A stretch of 64,000 nt of DNA from Tubulanus polymorphus (GCF_964204645.1 NC_134033.1:2167631-2231630), one strand, 5' to 3'; shown: positions 1-11,801, counted from the first letter of the stretch. Numbers and translations are program-made. Notes: generated by a model not told the origin, from the letters alone.

Positions 1-617
1 GAAGCATGTTCGAAACAGCGACAGTTTGTCGTCTGCCGTCCATTTATAAATACACCAGTCACATCCATTTCATCATTAGAGGAGACCCATTCATTCAATA
101 ATCAATATGGGCGTTGTCTGGACGAACCAGTAGCAGACGCCGGGATGGAAACGCGACCAACCCCCAGGGGGCGGGGCAACGGACCCGCCAATCATTTTAC
201 TAGCACTAAAATCTCCCTACATGCAGAAATAAAAGTTACTTTTTTTAAAACCAATGATTACTGTAAGAGGCCTGTTGCATAGACAGTCTAAACACCTTTA
301 CAGCAGGTTACTTCAATGACCAGTCCAAAGATTGAAGATCAATTTCGGACTTCATTAAGGCATGACTGTGCAACGTGAACTAGTGTTTAGAGGGTTTAAG
401 TTAAAACTGATCTTTAGAAGTGAAACAGCAATTCTAAAGATGGCCGTTACTGCCATCAATTTTTTCGTTAAAAGCTGATCTAATTCAAAATCGCAAAACT
501 CTAAATTTCTAGTCTAAATCAAAAATGGATGCGACTAAAAGGTTAAGAATTAAATGTATAATGACGTCACACGCAAGCGCGCGCCGGGCGGGGGTACACA
601 CTAACAGACGGTCTTAC

Positions 618-755
618 CGATGTCGGACTCGCGGCGCTGAACTGTCGCCGTGACGACGACGACAATACCAACGAAGCCGACGTCGTCGCCGTAACGACGA
701 CGCGCTGTTGAGAACACGCTCGATACAACAATCGGTGCACTACTTGCGTAACCAT
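618..755 (-). CDS. First coding exon of an unidentified mitochondrial-type protein (partial)
   Basis: The minus strand reads from an ATG at 755-753 through 46 codons to a good GTAAGA donor starting at 617 (phase 0). The peptide begins MVTQVVHRLLYRACSQQ and continues with Arg, Ser, Thr and Ala, almost no acidic residues, and a late RRQFSAAS stretch. That is the composition of a cleavable mitochondrial presequence. Nothing after the donor in positions 1-617 could be recognised as the next exon, so the mature protein and its function are unknown. The exon is GC-rich against an AT-rich background, which supports it being real. It lies on the same strand as, and downstream of, the NME7 first exon, so it is either a separate gene or one nested in a long NME7 intron. 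A chance ORF remains possible. Confidence 0.45.
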
Positions 756-1097
756 GGTTTCTATTCAAACCGAACGAATTAATGATCCCGTTTTTTTTTT
801 GGTTTTGTTTTTGGCGTTTTATCGACTACGACTGACACTGTCGTCGCGGTGATCGCGGTCCATGCCTGCAAAAATTCCGAAAGTCGGAAAAACGGAAAAA
901 TAAAGAAGACGTATTTTAGATGACTGCGTTCGAAAAGACGGGTCCTAGAAACCGGTGAAATAAACCGCAAAAACAACAAGACCAAGTTCTACAGTCGTGT
1001 GTTAGAGTCGACTCTGTGCTGGAGTCGTGATTCCACAATAATTACCGACTCTATTCCATTCCACAATCATTGATGACTCTGGAGTCAATTCTACAGA

Positions 1098-1375
1098 CTA
1101 TATAGTCAATTCCACAATTGTTGACTCTGGAGTCATTTCTACAGACTCTGGAGTCATTTCCAAATTTGTTGTCTCTGGAGTCATTTCTACAGACTCTGGA
1201 GTCATTTCCAAATTTGTTGTCTCTGGAGTCATTTCTACAGACTCTGGAGTCATTTTCAAAATCGTTGACTCTGGAGTCATTTCTACAGACTATATAGTCA
1301 ATTCCACAATTGTTGATTCTGGAGTCATTTCTACAGACTCTGGAGTCAAATCCAAAATTGTTGACTCTGGAGTCA
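1098..1375. repeat. 48-bp minisatellite
   Basis: About six copies of a 48-bp unit made of two 24-bp halves, each holding the palindromic core GACTCTGGAGTC. The minus strand is open across it (repeating MTPESVEMTPETTNLE) only because 48 is a multiple of three; I do not regard it as a gene. Confidence 0.85.
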
Positions 1376-2089
1376 AATGCACACCTATAGTCCTACTACG
1401 GCTCTAGGGTCAGTCGCGCAGTTGCGCGAAGTCCACATACGAACGACCAAAGACCGTCGCATACACGACCGCGAGCAAGATCTCGACTCCGGGAGTCAAC
1501 CGAGTAAGTCGCGCGTCCTCAAAATATAATTCCTCGCAATATTGCCGAAATTCGAACGCTCTCTCCGTTTAAAAGTCAAACGACGGTAACCAACGACTGC
1601 AGAACGCGCCCCTGTGTAGATACATACAAACCCAACTGTAAAACACTAATAAAGACTCACTGTAGTAAAACACCACACTTTAAAATCATATGACTGAAAT
1701 GTTTCTATTTTCGGGTTTAATACCGGTTTCTAGTGAAGGTTAAAGGGTGGTTGTTTTTTGTGTGGTTTTTGTGACGATTTGTGAAACAAACGACGGAGAT
1801 CAGCTTTTAAAAACAGTGTATATTTCAATACGCGAAAAACGTGTATTTCAAAAACCAGACTCGAGACTCATAGTTCGAGAAGAATTATTTCGCGACAGTT
1901 TGTTGACAGATCTAAAGAGAACTGGTCTTTTTGAAAATATAAAACTGATCGAATAGAAATCTAAAGCGCGTTTATTCGTATAGGTACTAGGCGACACCTG
2001 GTGGTAACTTACTGGGAGATGATACCCGGGGTCGGCCAGTTCCTGACTACTGGGATGAATTGCACTGTCATTACTTAGATTTAAGACCA

Positions 2090-2345
2090 GTCTAAGCTCA
2101 TTTTAGTTTAGCGAAGCTAACAAATTGAGACCGGTCTAAGCTCATTTTGGTTCTATAGCCAATCTAACAACTTAAGACCAGTCTAAGCTCATTTTGGTTC
2201 TATAACCAATCTAACAAACTTAAGACCAGTTTATAAAAGCTCATTTTGGTTCTATAACCAATCTAACAACTTAAAGACTATGAGTCTTAAAGATTTAAGA
2301 CAAGTTTTGGACTGAAGTATCGACTGTGCAACTAGCCCGGAGTCG
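2090..2345. mobile_element. Palindromic MITE, family 1, internally amplified
   Basis: Contains three to four tandem copies of a 45-48 bp module reading TTAAGACCAGTCTAAGCTC, then TTTTGGTTCTATAACCAATC, and ends near GACTGTGCAACTAGCCC, which is the right end of family 1 (compare 13114-13253). Non-coding. Confidence 0.7.
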
Positions 2346-2599
2346 GCGAGATCTAAGGCCTACGAAATCTAAAGCATAGTTGAAGAGTTGATTGGAGGCG
2401 GCTGATCTGTGATATTTGTTTCACAAGTCATAGTCACTGTAGCTAATATACGACGGAACCTCGTCAAAAATTCCCGGCTGCTCCTAGCCGAGACAGTTTC
2501 ATCGGACCAGTACGAACTCCTACCGCTGAGATTAACTCGATTGAATCGCGGGTGACATTTAGAAAAATGGGTTGAGAGTTTCACGAAAAACTCTCTTAA

Positions 2600-2880
2600 C
2601 CCTTTCAGTGCTGACTAATTAATACCCTATAGTGCTGGAGATAATTTGAAAATTTTCAAAAATTCCTCCATAGTGTGTTGAATAACGGGAATACCACTAT
2701 AGTGCATCTACACCGCGGTGCAGTGTATCATTAGTTACTAGTATTTCACTATGTTTGACACGTGCTGCCATTTCTCAAGAGAGATAATTACTAATTACAT
2801 CAATATACCGCAGTGCAGTGCACTAGCAAAATCTATCACTGATTCATACACCGCACTGCGGTGTAGACGCACTGAAAGGG
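2600..2880. mobile_element. piggyBac-like MITE, copy A
   Basis: A 281-bp element flanked on both sides by intact TTAA (2596-2599 and 2881-2884). Ends are CCCTTTCAGTGC and its inverse GCACTGAAAGGG. A TTAA target duplication with CCC-starting ends is the piggyBac signature. Inside are palindromes of the form CACCGCRGTGCGGTG. There is no coding capacity, so it would need a transposase from elsewhere. Confidence 0.85.
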
Positions 2881-3022
2881 TTAAGCTTTAAACCGGGTCG
2901 AGTTTGAATCGTTAACCTCGTAATGAAATAAACCGATAAACAGAAACTAAACCACAAATTTGTGAGGAAAACAATTCAACCTTTAAAAACAGTTTAAATC
3001 TTTTCATATTCCCGAAACTCAC

Positions 3023-3155
3023 GGGCTGCAGTTACTGAAAAGTAGGTTAGAGTTAACCTGTGGATAAATTGACAAAGTGACGATTAAAAATTCATTGTTA
3101 CTGTCGTATTTATCCGCTGGTTATCCGTAACAAACTTTTGACCAACTGCAGCCCC
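3023..3155. mobile_element. Stem-loop MITE, family 4
   Basis: Begins GGGCTGCAGTT and ends AACTGCAGCCCC. The inner arms TTAGAGTTAACCTGTGGATA and TATCCGCTGGTTATCC are near inverse. Related copies lie at about 26728-26866 and 62503-62838. Confidence 0.65.
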
Positions 3156-3382
3156 GCGTTTTGATTCGACATCAAAAATCGTAATTTAATCGGAAAACAC
3201 TAAAAATCAGTCCAGTTTTGATAATCTCAAGGTGGTTGCGAAATAGTCCGATCTCTGTTCGTCGTAACGAGGTTCCGCTGTATAGGCAATACGAATTCAT
3301 CGATCACGGTGTTAGTACTAAGAGAATGAAGCCCTGGCAAGCGGGGACGGCGGCGTCTGCTCCGTACGTCTGCCTGTCTTAC

Positions 3383-3514
3383 CATTTCGATGGATTTATC
3401 TCGCGGATAGTAGAGCAGTAGATAGCGGCGCACGATCGCGGCGTGCGAGTCGTACCACTCGGCGGTAAACGCGTAGCGCTCGTCCGCGCTGTCGTCGCCT
3501 AACGGAGCCATCAT
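3383..3514 (-). CDS. NME7: NME7, first coding exon (partial)
   Basis: From an ATG at 3514 (or the adjacent one at 3511) the minus strand encodes 44 residues ending at a GTAAGA donor (phase 0). Residues 11-44 contain RYAFTAEWYDSHAAIVRRY followed by LLLYYPRDKSIEM. This matches the start of the N-terminal DM10 domain of NME7, the centrosomal/axonemal nucleoside diphosphate kinase homologue that binds the gamma-tubulin ring complex. As I recall the human gene, it also has a splice junction just after the VEM motif. The exons for the rest of DM10 and the two NDK domains were not found between here and position 1, so they must lie beyond the window or the copy is incomplete. It is head to head with BLZF1, the same neighbour as in vertebrates, which strengthens the call. 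Confidence 0.8.
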
Positions 3515-4638
3515 CTGTTTTTTTTTGTGTAAATATATCCGACTAGAAAATAACGACCGACGAATCTCGCTGAAACAAAACATTTCATCAAACACCTAAA
3601 CATTCCATTGACAAGTGACTTGTTTATAATTCAATTGACACGAAAGAGTCTCTCAGCCTGCCGTGCTCATGGCTATGGTTTTGTCGATTAAATTTTGGGG
3701 CGAATTTTTTTAGTTAGCACCTTTCAGCGGCAGTGTTCTCCACAATAGGTTTTAGAGGGGCGACCACTCCTTTCATCCTCATTTACATCCACCCCTCTGA
3801 GATTCAGCCACCCCTTATAGAATATCTGCTGCCCCTAACGGTGTGGACGTCAATATTCTATCAATGCTGATAATTACTGATGAATCGTGGTTTTTAACAT
3901 GAAACATATTGAGCTAATGTGAAAAATAGAAGATTAGACCAAACTTTAGCTCGATAATGGTCTGTATTTTGGAGGATCGAACAGCCGCAATGTCATGACA
4001 TGCAGCCCCTTTAAAATTCTAGCATATGGAGAACATTGTGCAAGGCCCACCGTGGCCAAAAAATCTAAAACTAGGGGGGGGGAGGCTAGAAGCAGGGTTT
4101 GAATTCGAACAAATCTGACCTAGACAGAAATGCTATCATAGAATCCTGCCTCGGGTGGCCACGGCAACCCAAACATAATATATTCTTTTAAACCCTACAA
4201 TATTTTTTCTAATATAAAATTTCCCGTCGTCATTGAGACAAAGAGTGCTCTAGAGACCCTAATCAACATATAACAACCATATTTTTTTTAACGATAACTT
4301 ATGACAAATAAACTAAAACTATTCTACCACTTTATATATAATTATCTAACCACGGTCAAAATAGATTCATAATTCGGGCTCCAGTGTAGTGTTCAAACTA
4401 CTCAGCCTACAGTTGAATAGGTTGTTAACTAGGAGTAATTATCTCAATAGGCTGTACTGTACTGTCTAATACAAAGAACTGCTATCAGCTCAACTGTTTT
4501 CATACGTTATAAAAATGACTGAGTTACAAATCGTGGATAAAAACGCCTATCCGTAGACAGTGTATATAAATCTATGGCATTTCATGAGACAAACTGACAG
4601 TGATGGTTTTATTACCTACAGCTGCCATCTCTAAAGAC

Positions 4639-4750
<112 letters not shown>

Positions 4751-4911
4751 AGAAGGGTTATCCCGATGGAGGGAGCACCAAGCACTGACTAGGATAACTA
4801 CAATCAGGTGGTTCGAGAGTCACTTTTTTTTGAAAAGGCAGTGGATATTTTGCCAATGCGGCATTATTTTAGTAAACATTGATTTGCCAACATCTAGATA
4901 CTGATCAATCA

Positions 4912-5013
4912 GGGTCCAGTTCCACAGTTCTGAGTTCAAATTGACTGACCATTGAAAATGAACTAACTTTAAACTCAGAGTTAACTCTAACTCACAACTG
5001 TGGAACTGGGTCC
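4912..5013. mobile_element. Palindromic MITE, family 3
   Basis: A 102-bp element starting GGGTCCAGTTCCACAG and ending CTGTGGAACTGGGTCC, with inverse internal arms built from GAGTTAA/TTAACTC. Same family as 26619-26726, 31439-31548, 34971-35080 and 41249-41357. Confidence 0.8.
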
Positions 5014-5428
5014 TCATGATTTTATTCGGTTTATATCTAGGAACGGCGATATTTGGCAAATTGTCGCTGCGCACATAATTGCATCTCAACTTCCTCGGCA
5101 CATTCAGGATCAGAGCTTGTTCATTATTTAAATAATTAAGGCACAGACACCCCACGAGCAGCGCGGGAAAGTGTGTATCAACTAACTATAATCAAGTGAC
5201 GTGTGATTAGAGAATCTGTGAAGTGCTTAGGATATACAGAATCCCTTCAAAGTCAAAGACCTATAGGCCCTACGGACTGAAAGAAAAACTGTCAACCACT
5301 GAGGACACTACTGTTGGCAAATTTTGGTCGTCTGAATATGAGCGGTTCTCTTTTTTGGTTTTTGACCAGTTTTCTGGTGGTTAGTCGTCAGAAATAAAGA
5401 CCGTCACATTCCGATTATTTACTTTTTG

Positions 5429-5632
5429 GTAAAAGTACAGATGCGCGCACCTCTCCGCGTAAACGGTTCAATCAATTACATTAAATATCATTGTTTCAGA
5501 TTCAAAATGTCATCGGCAATTTAGTACATTGCCATTGGTTAATTTTAAGATATCTTCACTAGAAAGATTTTAGCCCGGATTCTGTCATTCAGCAGATTAC
5601 GTCAATCACGAGAGGTGCGCATCTGCACTTTT
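5429..5632. mobile_element. Short inverted-repeat element (MITE-like)
   Basis: Left end GGTAAAAGTACAGATGCGC and right end GCGCATCTGCACTTTTACC are inverse with one mismatch, and the arms continue into ACCTCTC/GAGAGGT. Total 204 bp, non-coding. No second copy seen in the window. Confidence 0.6.
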
Positions 5633-5719
5633 ACCTACTTTTTTATCGATGAGTTTCCAATGACTTTCGATACAATATCGAACAGACAATTTTACACTTA
5701 TATTTACCAACATTAAATC

Positions 5720-5890
5720 CACCGAAATACCACTAATTTCCGGCAAGGCCAATGGTGGAACTTGAACCAGAGACGCTGCACTAGCTAGCATAGCATAGGA
5801 ATGCTGATTGAATACTGGGGCCTCCGGGTTCGAGAATACGGCTCCATCAACTGGACCGCTCAGCCTCTCATGTCTGTTCTCCACACTTCC
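5720..5890 (-). repeat. Possible tRNA-derived SINE fragment
   Basis: On the minus strand a segment reads GAGGCTGAGCGGTCCAGTTG, then GGTTCAAGTTCCACC further on. These resemble RNA polymerase III A and B boxes of a Leu/Ser-type tRNA head. The arms do not fold into a full cloverleaf by eye. The overlapping 92-codon ORF on the same strand is probably incidental. Confidence 0.3.
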
Positions 5891-6282
5891 CTTGAGTTTT
5901 AAGTTTTAAGTTATCTAAGTCTGTGCACATGCGTGGTATAAATCAGAACAGCCATTGCGCAAAATAGCGTTAGCCGTTAATACGAATAATGCCGCATCGG
6001 CAAAATATCACCAGGGTCAGGATTTTGAAAAAGGTTGAAAAAAAGAAGGGAAAAAAAATTTTCATTTTTTTTGGAAGTAGTAAGATAGGTTTCCTACATG
6101 TTTCCAGCAAATATTCTAAACCAGTAACATTAACACAAGCCTAACACGCATCACCGATTAGTAAGGGAAGATGTTATTTACCTGTTGAGTTGTTTTTGAA
6201 GCGGGTTTCAGCGGCAGTTCCAGTAAACACTGACCAGTCCACACTCGATCTTTCAAAAAGTTGTTGTGGCAACCCGAACTTT

Positions 6283-6465
6283 TACAACGAGCTCCCTGAT
6301 TGGCCCGCATCCCTGACCTTACAACGAGCTCTCCCATTGGTTCACCTCCGGAAATCTATAACCAGCTCTCCGATTGGCTTAGTTAGCAAATCTACAACGA
6401 GATCGCTGATTGGTTTAAAGTTTTTCAAGTCACATGACCCATGACTTGGACAAAATGGCGGACTG
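6283..6465 (+). promoter_or_regulatory. CCAAT-rich block and YY1-like site, candidate BLZF1 promoter
   Basis: Four degenerate repeats of about 40 bp each carry ATTGG (inverse CCAAT), at about 6299, 6335, 6373 and 6410. They are followed by TCACATGACC and by AAAATGGCGG at about 6452, a common promoter/5'-UTR motif that also surrounds the RNF7 start. BLZF1 needs an upstream non-coding exon, and this is the most promoter-like segment in the gap. Inference from motifs only. Confidence 0.35.
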
Positions 6466-6492
6466 ACAGTTGTAAATTTTGCCAACTTGGTT

Positions 6493-6585
6493 TTTGACAC
6501 GTTTTTCGAACATACGGCGCTCCGTGAATCGTGGTGGGCCCCACCACGATTCACGGAGCGCCGTATGTTCGAAAAACGTGTCAAA
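6493..6585. repeat. Perfect 46-bp palindrome with 1-nt centre
   Basis: Arms 6493-6538 and 6540-6585 are exact reverse complements over 46 bp, with only base 6539 unpaired. The identity stops sharply at 6492/6586. It could be a foldback element, a recent microhomology event or an assembly artefact. Confidence 0.95.
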
Positions 6586-7362
6586 TTCAAACGTGTTAAA
6601 TTCATGTTTAATCGATGCAAAATTCATGAAAAATATCGAAAATTTGCCTTTTTATTCCCGTTTTGACAGTTCATCTTCATCAAATGTAATTTATTGCGGA
6701 TACGAAATACGCAATATTGTAAATATCTTGGAAATTACCGCAGGATTTGAAGTATTTGAAGTTTTGGGGTGGAAAGTAGCTCAGATCATTCAATATCCTA
6801 GATACTTAATTCTTTTTATAGTAAGTGGTATGTGTGGAGATCTTAAAAGCTACTTGGCCTATAATGTATTCGCACTTGGACCCTTGGTTCGTTGGCCCCC
6901 AAACTTCAATTGCAAGCTCATTGTGGAAATTACCTCATAAAGACTTCGATCAATCACTTGTAGTTTCTTCAGGCTACCTTAACACAGGTACTTGATTCAG
7001 TTCTTGAATAGACTGGTTACTAGGATGGATTAGGATACACATGATTTTCATGTCTACACCATCAATCAATTGCTTACTGGCCGTATGGATGGGACAAAAA
7101 TATTTAGACAATTTTCATTATTAATTCAGCCACCTTTCAGCACGCTCTTGAGGTTGCTTGAAGCAATACTGCCATCTGAGACACTAAACCGACGAACAAA
7201 TTTTGTTTTTAGGGGTCACAACCAGGTCTTAAGTTGAGCAATTGTGACTTAAGTCCAAAAGTGATCTTAGATCGTAGTTTTCGGTAAAAATGAAAGTGTC
7301 CTCTATAGGCCTATGCCACTCTCAAAAACCTGTTATGGAGAACACTGAACTTTTAAGACCCA

Positions 7363-7502
7363 GAGGCCAGTTGCACAGTTGTGACTTAAGTCCATAAGTG
7401 GTCTTAAATCTTAAGAATGGTCTTAAGTTGTAAGACTGGCCATATAAGTAATTTGGTCTTAGACTGGTCTTGAGTCTGAGCCATGACTGTGCAACCGGCC
7501 CC
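7363..7502. mobile_element. Palindromic MITE, family 1
   Basis: A 140-bp element starting GAGGCCAGTTGCACAG and ending CTGTGCAACCGGCCCC, with inner arms rich in GGTCTTAAG/CTTAGAC. Inverse orientation to 13114-13253. A related copy without clear ends lies at about 7200-7270. Confidence 0.85.
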
Positions 7503-7573
7503 AGAAAATGAACTAAGACTGGTCTTAAATTAACCCCAAACCCATCAAATGAAATTGTTATGTATTTCAGAAA

Positions 7574-10500
7574 ATGTCGTATTCTGTGACCGGTGATAGA
7601 TTAAAAACGGCAAAATTCATTCCTTATGAGCCGACGAAGGCCGCGACCAGTCCGCCGATTTCCTCTACCCCGACTGGCGCGCGAAAAACCAACAATAACC
7701 TCCGCCGATACGACAACCATCGAAAAACTGACGCCCTGCGAGTTCGCGTCGGTCCGCGACGCCCCGACAACCTGATCAGCTACCCGAAACCTTACACGGT
7801 CGTGCAGCACGACCGCCAGAAACGGGAATCCCCCGACGAGAAAACGTTGTCGTTCGCCGAAGAGACGTCGATATCGGCGATAATCACGCCGGAGAATACG
7901 CCCTCTGTTGAGAGAAAGCTCGTACTACAAGACAGCGTTATCGCGGAAACGGATGATTTCCCGGTCGCCGCGACGACGGTGACGGCGAAACGCGAACTTT
8001 TCTCGGCAGACGGATATTCGTCGAAATATTCCCAGGTGGCGCCGCCGGCGAATAAAGATGTTACGTTCTCGGCTGACGATCGGAGTCGACCAGTTAATAA
8101 AGTCGACCCGCTGGTCAAATCGGATGACCAGTCGTCGACCGTTATCGATATAGGCGATTTGGAGATGCACGAAATCGATCGTCTGCGACGGCTGAATAAA
8201 AGTTACCTGACGCAAATCGAACATTTGAATCAAGAGCGTAACGAGTTTAAAAGCGAGTTGGACGCTCAATTTCAGGTTCGTTCGATTTCAAAACGCTTCA
8301 TTTCTTGATTAATAACTTTTCAGTCTCAATACCCCCGAGCGCTGGGCCCAGTTTCACAAAAAACTTTAACTCAAATTTGTGGTTTCATTGCTTTTTTGGT
8401 TACGTCATGTTTTCATTGAGGACAACAAACTTAACGTTTTTCGTAAACACTTTTTCGTGAAACTGGTCCCTGGAGATAATTTGCACTGTCGTAACTAAAG
8501 TCCATAAGTTGTCTTAATTCTTATGACTGGCCTTAAGTTGTTAGATTGGCTATAGAACTATGTTGGTCTTAGACCGGCCTTAAGTCTAAGCCATGAATGA
8601 CTATGCCACCAGCCCAATGGAGATAATTTGAAAATTTTGGAAAATTCACCTTGTTTTCATGATAATGAATCTCATTCTCGTTTCAAACCGCTTTAGGTGA
8701 ACACGGAATTAAAGAAGCTTCTCGTCGCGTCGGTCGGTGAAGATTTACAACACAGAGTTGAACGAATAATCAGGTAATTATTTCATCTGAATCCTGGCAC
8801 TGGTTCTATAGTTATGATTTAAGTCCGACTTAAAACCGTGAGACTGGTCTTAAGCAGTTCGATTAGTTATAGAACTAAGATGGTCTTTGACTGGGGTTAA
8901 GTCTAAGCCAAGAACCAGCCCCTGGAATTGATTCATATTTTCAACAGTGGTCTTAAATCTTAAGACTGGTCTTAAGCTGTTAGATTAGCTATAGAACTAA
9001 GATAGTCTTTGACTGGTGTCAAGTCTAAGCCATGACTATAGAACTGGCCCCTGGAATTAATTCATATTTCGAGAAATTCATATTTGTTTCGCATCCAGGC
9101 TATTGTTACCATTATTGCGGTATTTATGAAGTTAAAGATTTGATTATTTATTTCTTCTGTGTTTAGGGAGAAAGCTCACATGACGAATGAGATCGGTGAC
9201 TATCACAGACGCATTTCAACAGACGGCGAAAACCTCGATAAAGTTTCCATTCAAGCCGACATGTGGAGAAGTAAATTCCTCGCCAGCAGGTTAGACTTCT
9301 ATATTCCCCTATGACATGATGGTATTACCTTTCAAAATAAGATGGCTGCCTTCATAAATATCCCTATGACATGATCACATTAACCCTTTCATTGCGTCTA
9401 CACCGCAGTGCGGTGTACGAATCGGTTATAAATTTTGCTAGTACACCGCACTGCGGTGTATTTATGTAATTAGTAATTATCTCTCTTGAAAGCAGGCAGC
9501 ACGTGTCAAACATAGTGAAATACTAGTAACTAATGATACACCGCGCCGCAGTGTAGACGCACTATAGTGCTATTCCCGTTATTCAACACACTAGGATGGA
9601 ATTTTCAAAATTTTCAAATTATCTCCAGCACGATAGGGTATTGATTAGTCAGCACTGAAAGGGTTAAGTCTCTAGATAAGATGGCTGCCTCCATGAATCC
9701 CCCTATGACATCATCTAATTGCCCTCTAGTGAATTGACCTACGTTTAGACACTTTTAGAAATGACATCATCTACAAGGAATCCCAACTTGACGTCATCAA
9801 AATTGTTGTAATTTTTTTGGAAAATCTTTTTAATGTTGAAATATGTCGTACATTGAACAGAGTTATGGTTGACGAGTTGGCGAAATGGAAAGCGCATTTA
9901 TCGGTGAGATACAAAGAAATTCAGAAAACCCTCGAAGATTTATTGCACGAAAGACAACAATTACAATCGAGTTTACTGCTAACGTACAGGTAATAAATCA
10001 TCGGGGCCCCAGTGATGGCTTAGATTTGAGACCGGTCTTAAGATTAATCCTCGTAGTAGAGTGGAAACAAGTTCTACCCTGAGATAACGGTTAAAGCTCT
10101 CAAATATAATTTTACTCTCTACCTACTCCGGAATAGCTTTAATCTGTCAACCTGATAGAAGCGGTCGGTAGAGAGTTTGTAATCTGTAAACCCGATAGAA
10201 GCGGTCGGTAGAGAGTTTGTCAGGTTTTGATTGGTTTCAACCAATTCCGGAATTTTCTTCTGGTGCGTTTGTGTTGCGCAGAATACGATCTACCAATTCT
10301 GGAGAATAGCGTTATCTATAAACCTCATTGAAGCTGCCAGTTTGTAATCCCAAACCGAAATACGTTCAATCAAAATCTGAATTGAAATCTGTTGAATTCG
10401 ATGAAATTCTTAGCATTCGAAATTAGCTCTATTTTTCCAATGATTTTTCTTCCAATCGAAACCTGCCTCATGTTTTCTGTAACATTCAGGCAGCACGGAA

Positions 10501-11695
10501 TAGAATAATTAAATGATAATAATTCCACACAATATATCAACCTTATTGAAGCAGCCCGTATATCTATAATCCCCAGGGGACCAGTTGCATAGTCATGACT
10601 TAAGTCCAACAGTGGTCTTAAATCTTAAGATTGGTCTTAAGTTGTTAGATTGGCTATAGAACTAAGTTGGTCTTAGACTGGTCTTAAGTCTAAACCATGA
10701 CTATGCAACCGGCCCCAGAGGATATAATTGATATAGCAAATAATTTCGGGCCACCCGAATTTCACAGGGATTTCTCGTGTTGTTATTTTTTTTTCGGCAT
10801 ATTTCTCGCAGGCATTTACAACTGGTTAAAGACGCGTTTCTGCCGAATCCTGTGAAAATTCACCCGCTACAATCGCAAACCGTCGACAATCTGGCGAAGA
10901 TGAATTCGAAACTGGCGTCGGATTTGAAACAGCAATTACTCGGAAACATCCAGTCCGTAAACGACCTTCATTTAGTGTTAACCGGCGACAAGTTGACCGC
11001 AGCTGAGCAGCACGCCCAACAGGTAGGTGAAAATGACCATCTTCTTGCGGTGAATTTGACCCACATTTCTAGGGCTACTGTGGCGAGTGAAGATCCACCA
11101 GGTGTCACTAGTGTGAAGTAGGACATCGGTAACTGCAACAATACATGCCTTCTATTTACAATACAGATATAAAACAAACTATTTATGATGCCATCTCAGA
11201 GTGGCCACTGACCTGGAAAACTCAGAGAATCAGAAAAATCCGCAAAAACTCAGGGAATTTGACAAATTTTACTAAAAACCTGAGAACCGGGGGAATTGGC
11301 ATAATGTTATTGACCGCGTGTATCTTTATCAATACATGATTCAATGAAAAATGAATGAGTTGTAACATTTTAAGCCTAGAAACTTTTCTGATTCACTCGG
11401 GGAATTTTGTGTAATCACATGGAAATGTCAGGGAATTTCTAAATTGGTGGAAAGTGGCGCCACCCTGCGTCTGTTGTTAGAGCTGGTGTTCCCTAAATAA
11501 GTAATGAATCGACGATTCTTCGATTTACAGATTCTGATCAGCCCGCAGTTTCAATTGGACGATAATGAGCCGGAGACCCAGTCGATGGCGGGCGCGGATT
11601 TCCGCCCGATCGAGCGCTACCACCCGCACGCGCGTTTCGAACACGTCACCGTGAATTGTTGTGCAAACTGTAACGGCGATATTCACGTCGTCTAG
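7574..11695 (+). CDS. BLZF1: Golgin-45 (basic leucine zipper nuclear factor 1)
   Basis: Coding exons 7574-8275, 8697-8773, 9167-9289, 9861-9989, 10812-11022 and 11531-11695 join in frame with GT-AG borders to give 468 residues (human about 400). Residues 1-195 are low-complexity and polar. From about 200 a long coiled coil begins with MHEIDRLRRLNKSYLTQIEH and runs to about 350. The segments LLVASVGEDLQHRVERIIR, WRSKFLASRVMVDELAKW and LLGN match golgin-45. The C-terminus (TVNCCANCNGDIHVV) keeps the Cys cluster and hydrophobic end of golgin-45, the part known in mammals to bind the PDZ domains of GRASP55. Golgin-45 also binds Rab2 and supports medial-Golgi stacking. The ATG at 7574 lies 3 nt after a TTTCAG acceptor, so an upstream non-coding exon is expected. 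An ATTAAA at 11746 is a candidate poly(A) signal. Introns carry MITEs, including a piggyBac-like copy in intron 3. Confidence 0.95.
8344..8470. mobile_element. Palindromic MITE, family 2
   Basis: A 127-bp element in BLZF1 intron 1, starting GGGCCCAGTTTCACAAAAA and ending TTTTTCGTGAAACTGGTCCC. Same family as 15177-15285. Confidence 0.8.
8480..9060. mobile_element. Three degenerate family-1 MITE copies
   Basis: Copies at about 8480-8620, 8795-8930 and 8948-9055 in BLZF1 introns 1 and 2 share GACTGGTCTTAAG and TTAGATTGGCTATAGAACTA. The outer ends are partly lost. Confidence 0.7.
9384..9663. mobile_element. piggyBac-like MITE, copy B
   Basis: A 280-bp copy in BLZF1 intron 3, inverse orientation to copy A, with intact TTAA on both sides (9380-9383, 9664-9667). 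It keeps both terminal 12-mers and the internal CACCGC/GCGGTG palindromes. Confidence 0.85.
10576..10716. mobile_element. Palindromic MITE, family 1
   Basis: A 141-bp complete copy in BLZF1 intron 4: GGGGACCAGTTGCATAGTC at the left, ATGCAACCGGCCCC at the right. Confidence 0.85.
11197..11467. mobile_element. hAT-like non-autonomous element
   Basis: A 271-bp element in BLZF1 intron 5. It starts CAGAGTGGCCACTGACCTGG and ends AAAGTGGCGCCACCCTG, an imperfect inverse pair. A diverged copy lies at 53953-54205 and related ends at about 47370 and 57268. CAGGGTGGCC-type ends are common in hAT elements; no clear 8-bp target duplication is visible. Confidence 0.6.
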
Positions 11696-11801
11696 GGCGA
11701 CGCGATCGCGAATTAACAATCGGGAACGTAGCAATTTACTCACATATTAAAGAGCAATAATATTCATAATCACGAGGGCCAGGTTTTATAAACCAGTTTA
11801 A

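Larger units (their letters stand above)
756..3382. other. Non-coding stretch: upstream of the mitochondrial-type exon / NME7 intron 1
   Basis: No convincing exon. It holds the 48-bp minisatellite, a tandemly amplified copy of the GACCAGTCTAAG palindromic MITE (about 2090-2345), one piggyBac-like MITE (2600-2880) and one stem-loop MITE (3023-3155). Short ORFs at 1747-1956 (+) and 2369-2584 (-) match no family I know and lack splice or start context. Confidence 0.6.

Noticed and set aside
1747-1956. 69-codon plus-strand ORF
   Set aside because: No family resemblance, low-complexity start, no splice sites; treated as chance.
6479-6940. 153-codon ORF upstream of BLZF1
   Set aside because: It runs through the palindrome, and both strands encode the same palindromic peptide there; the rest has no recognisable family or splice signals.
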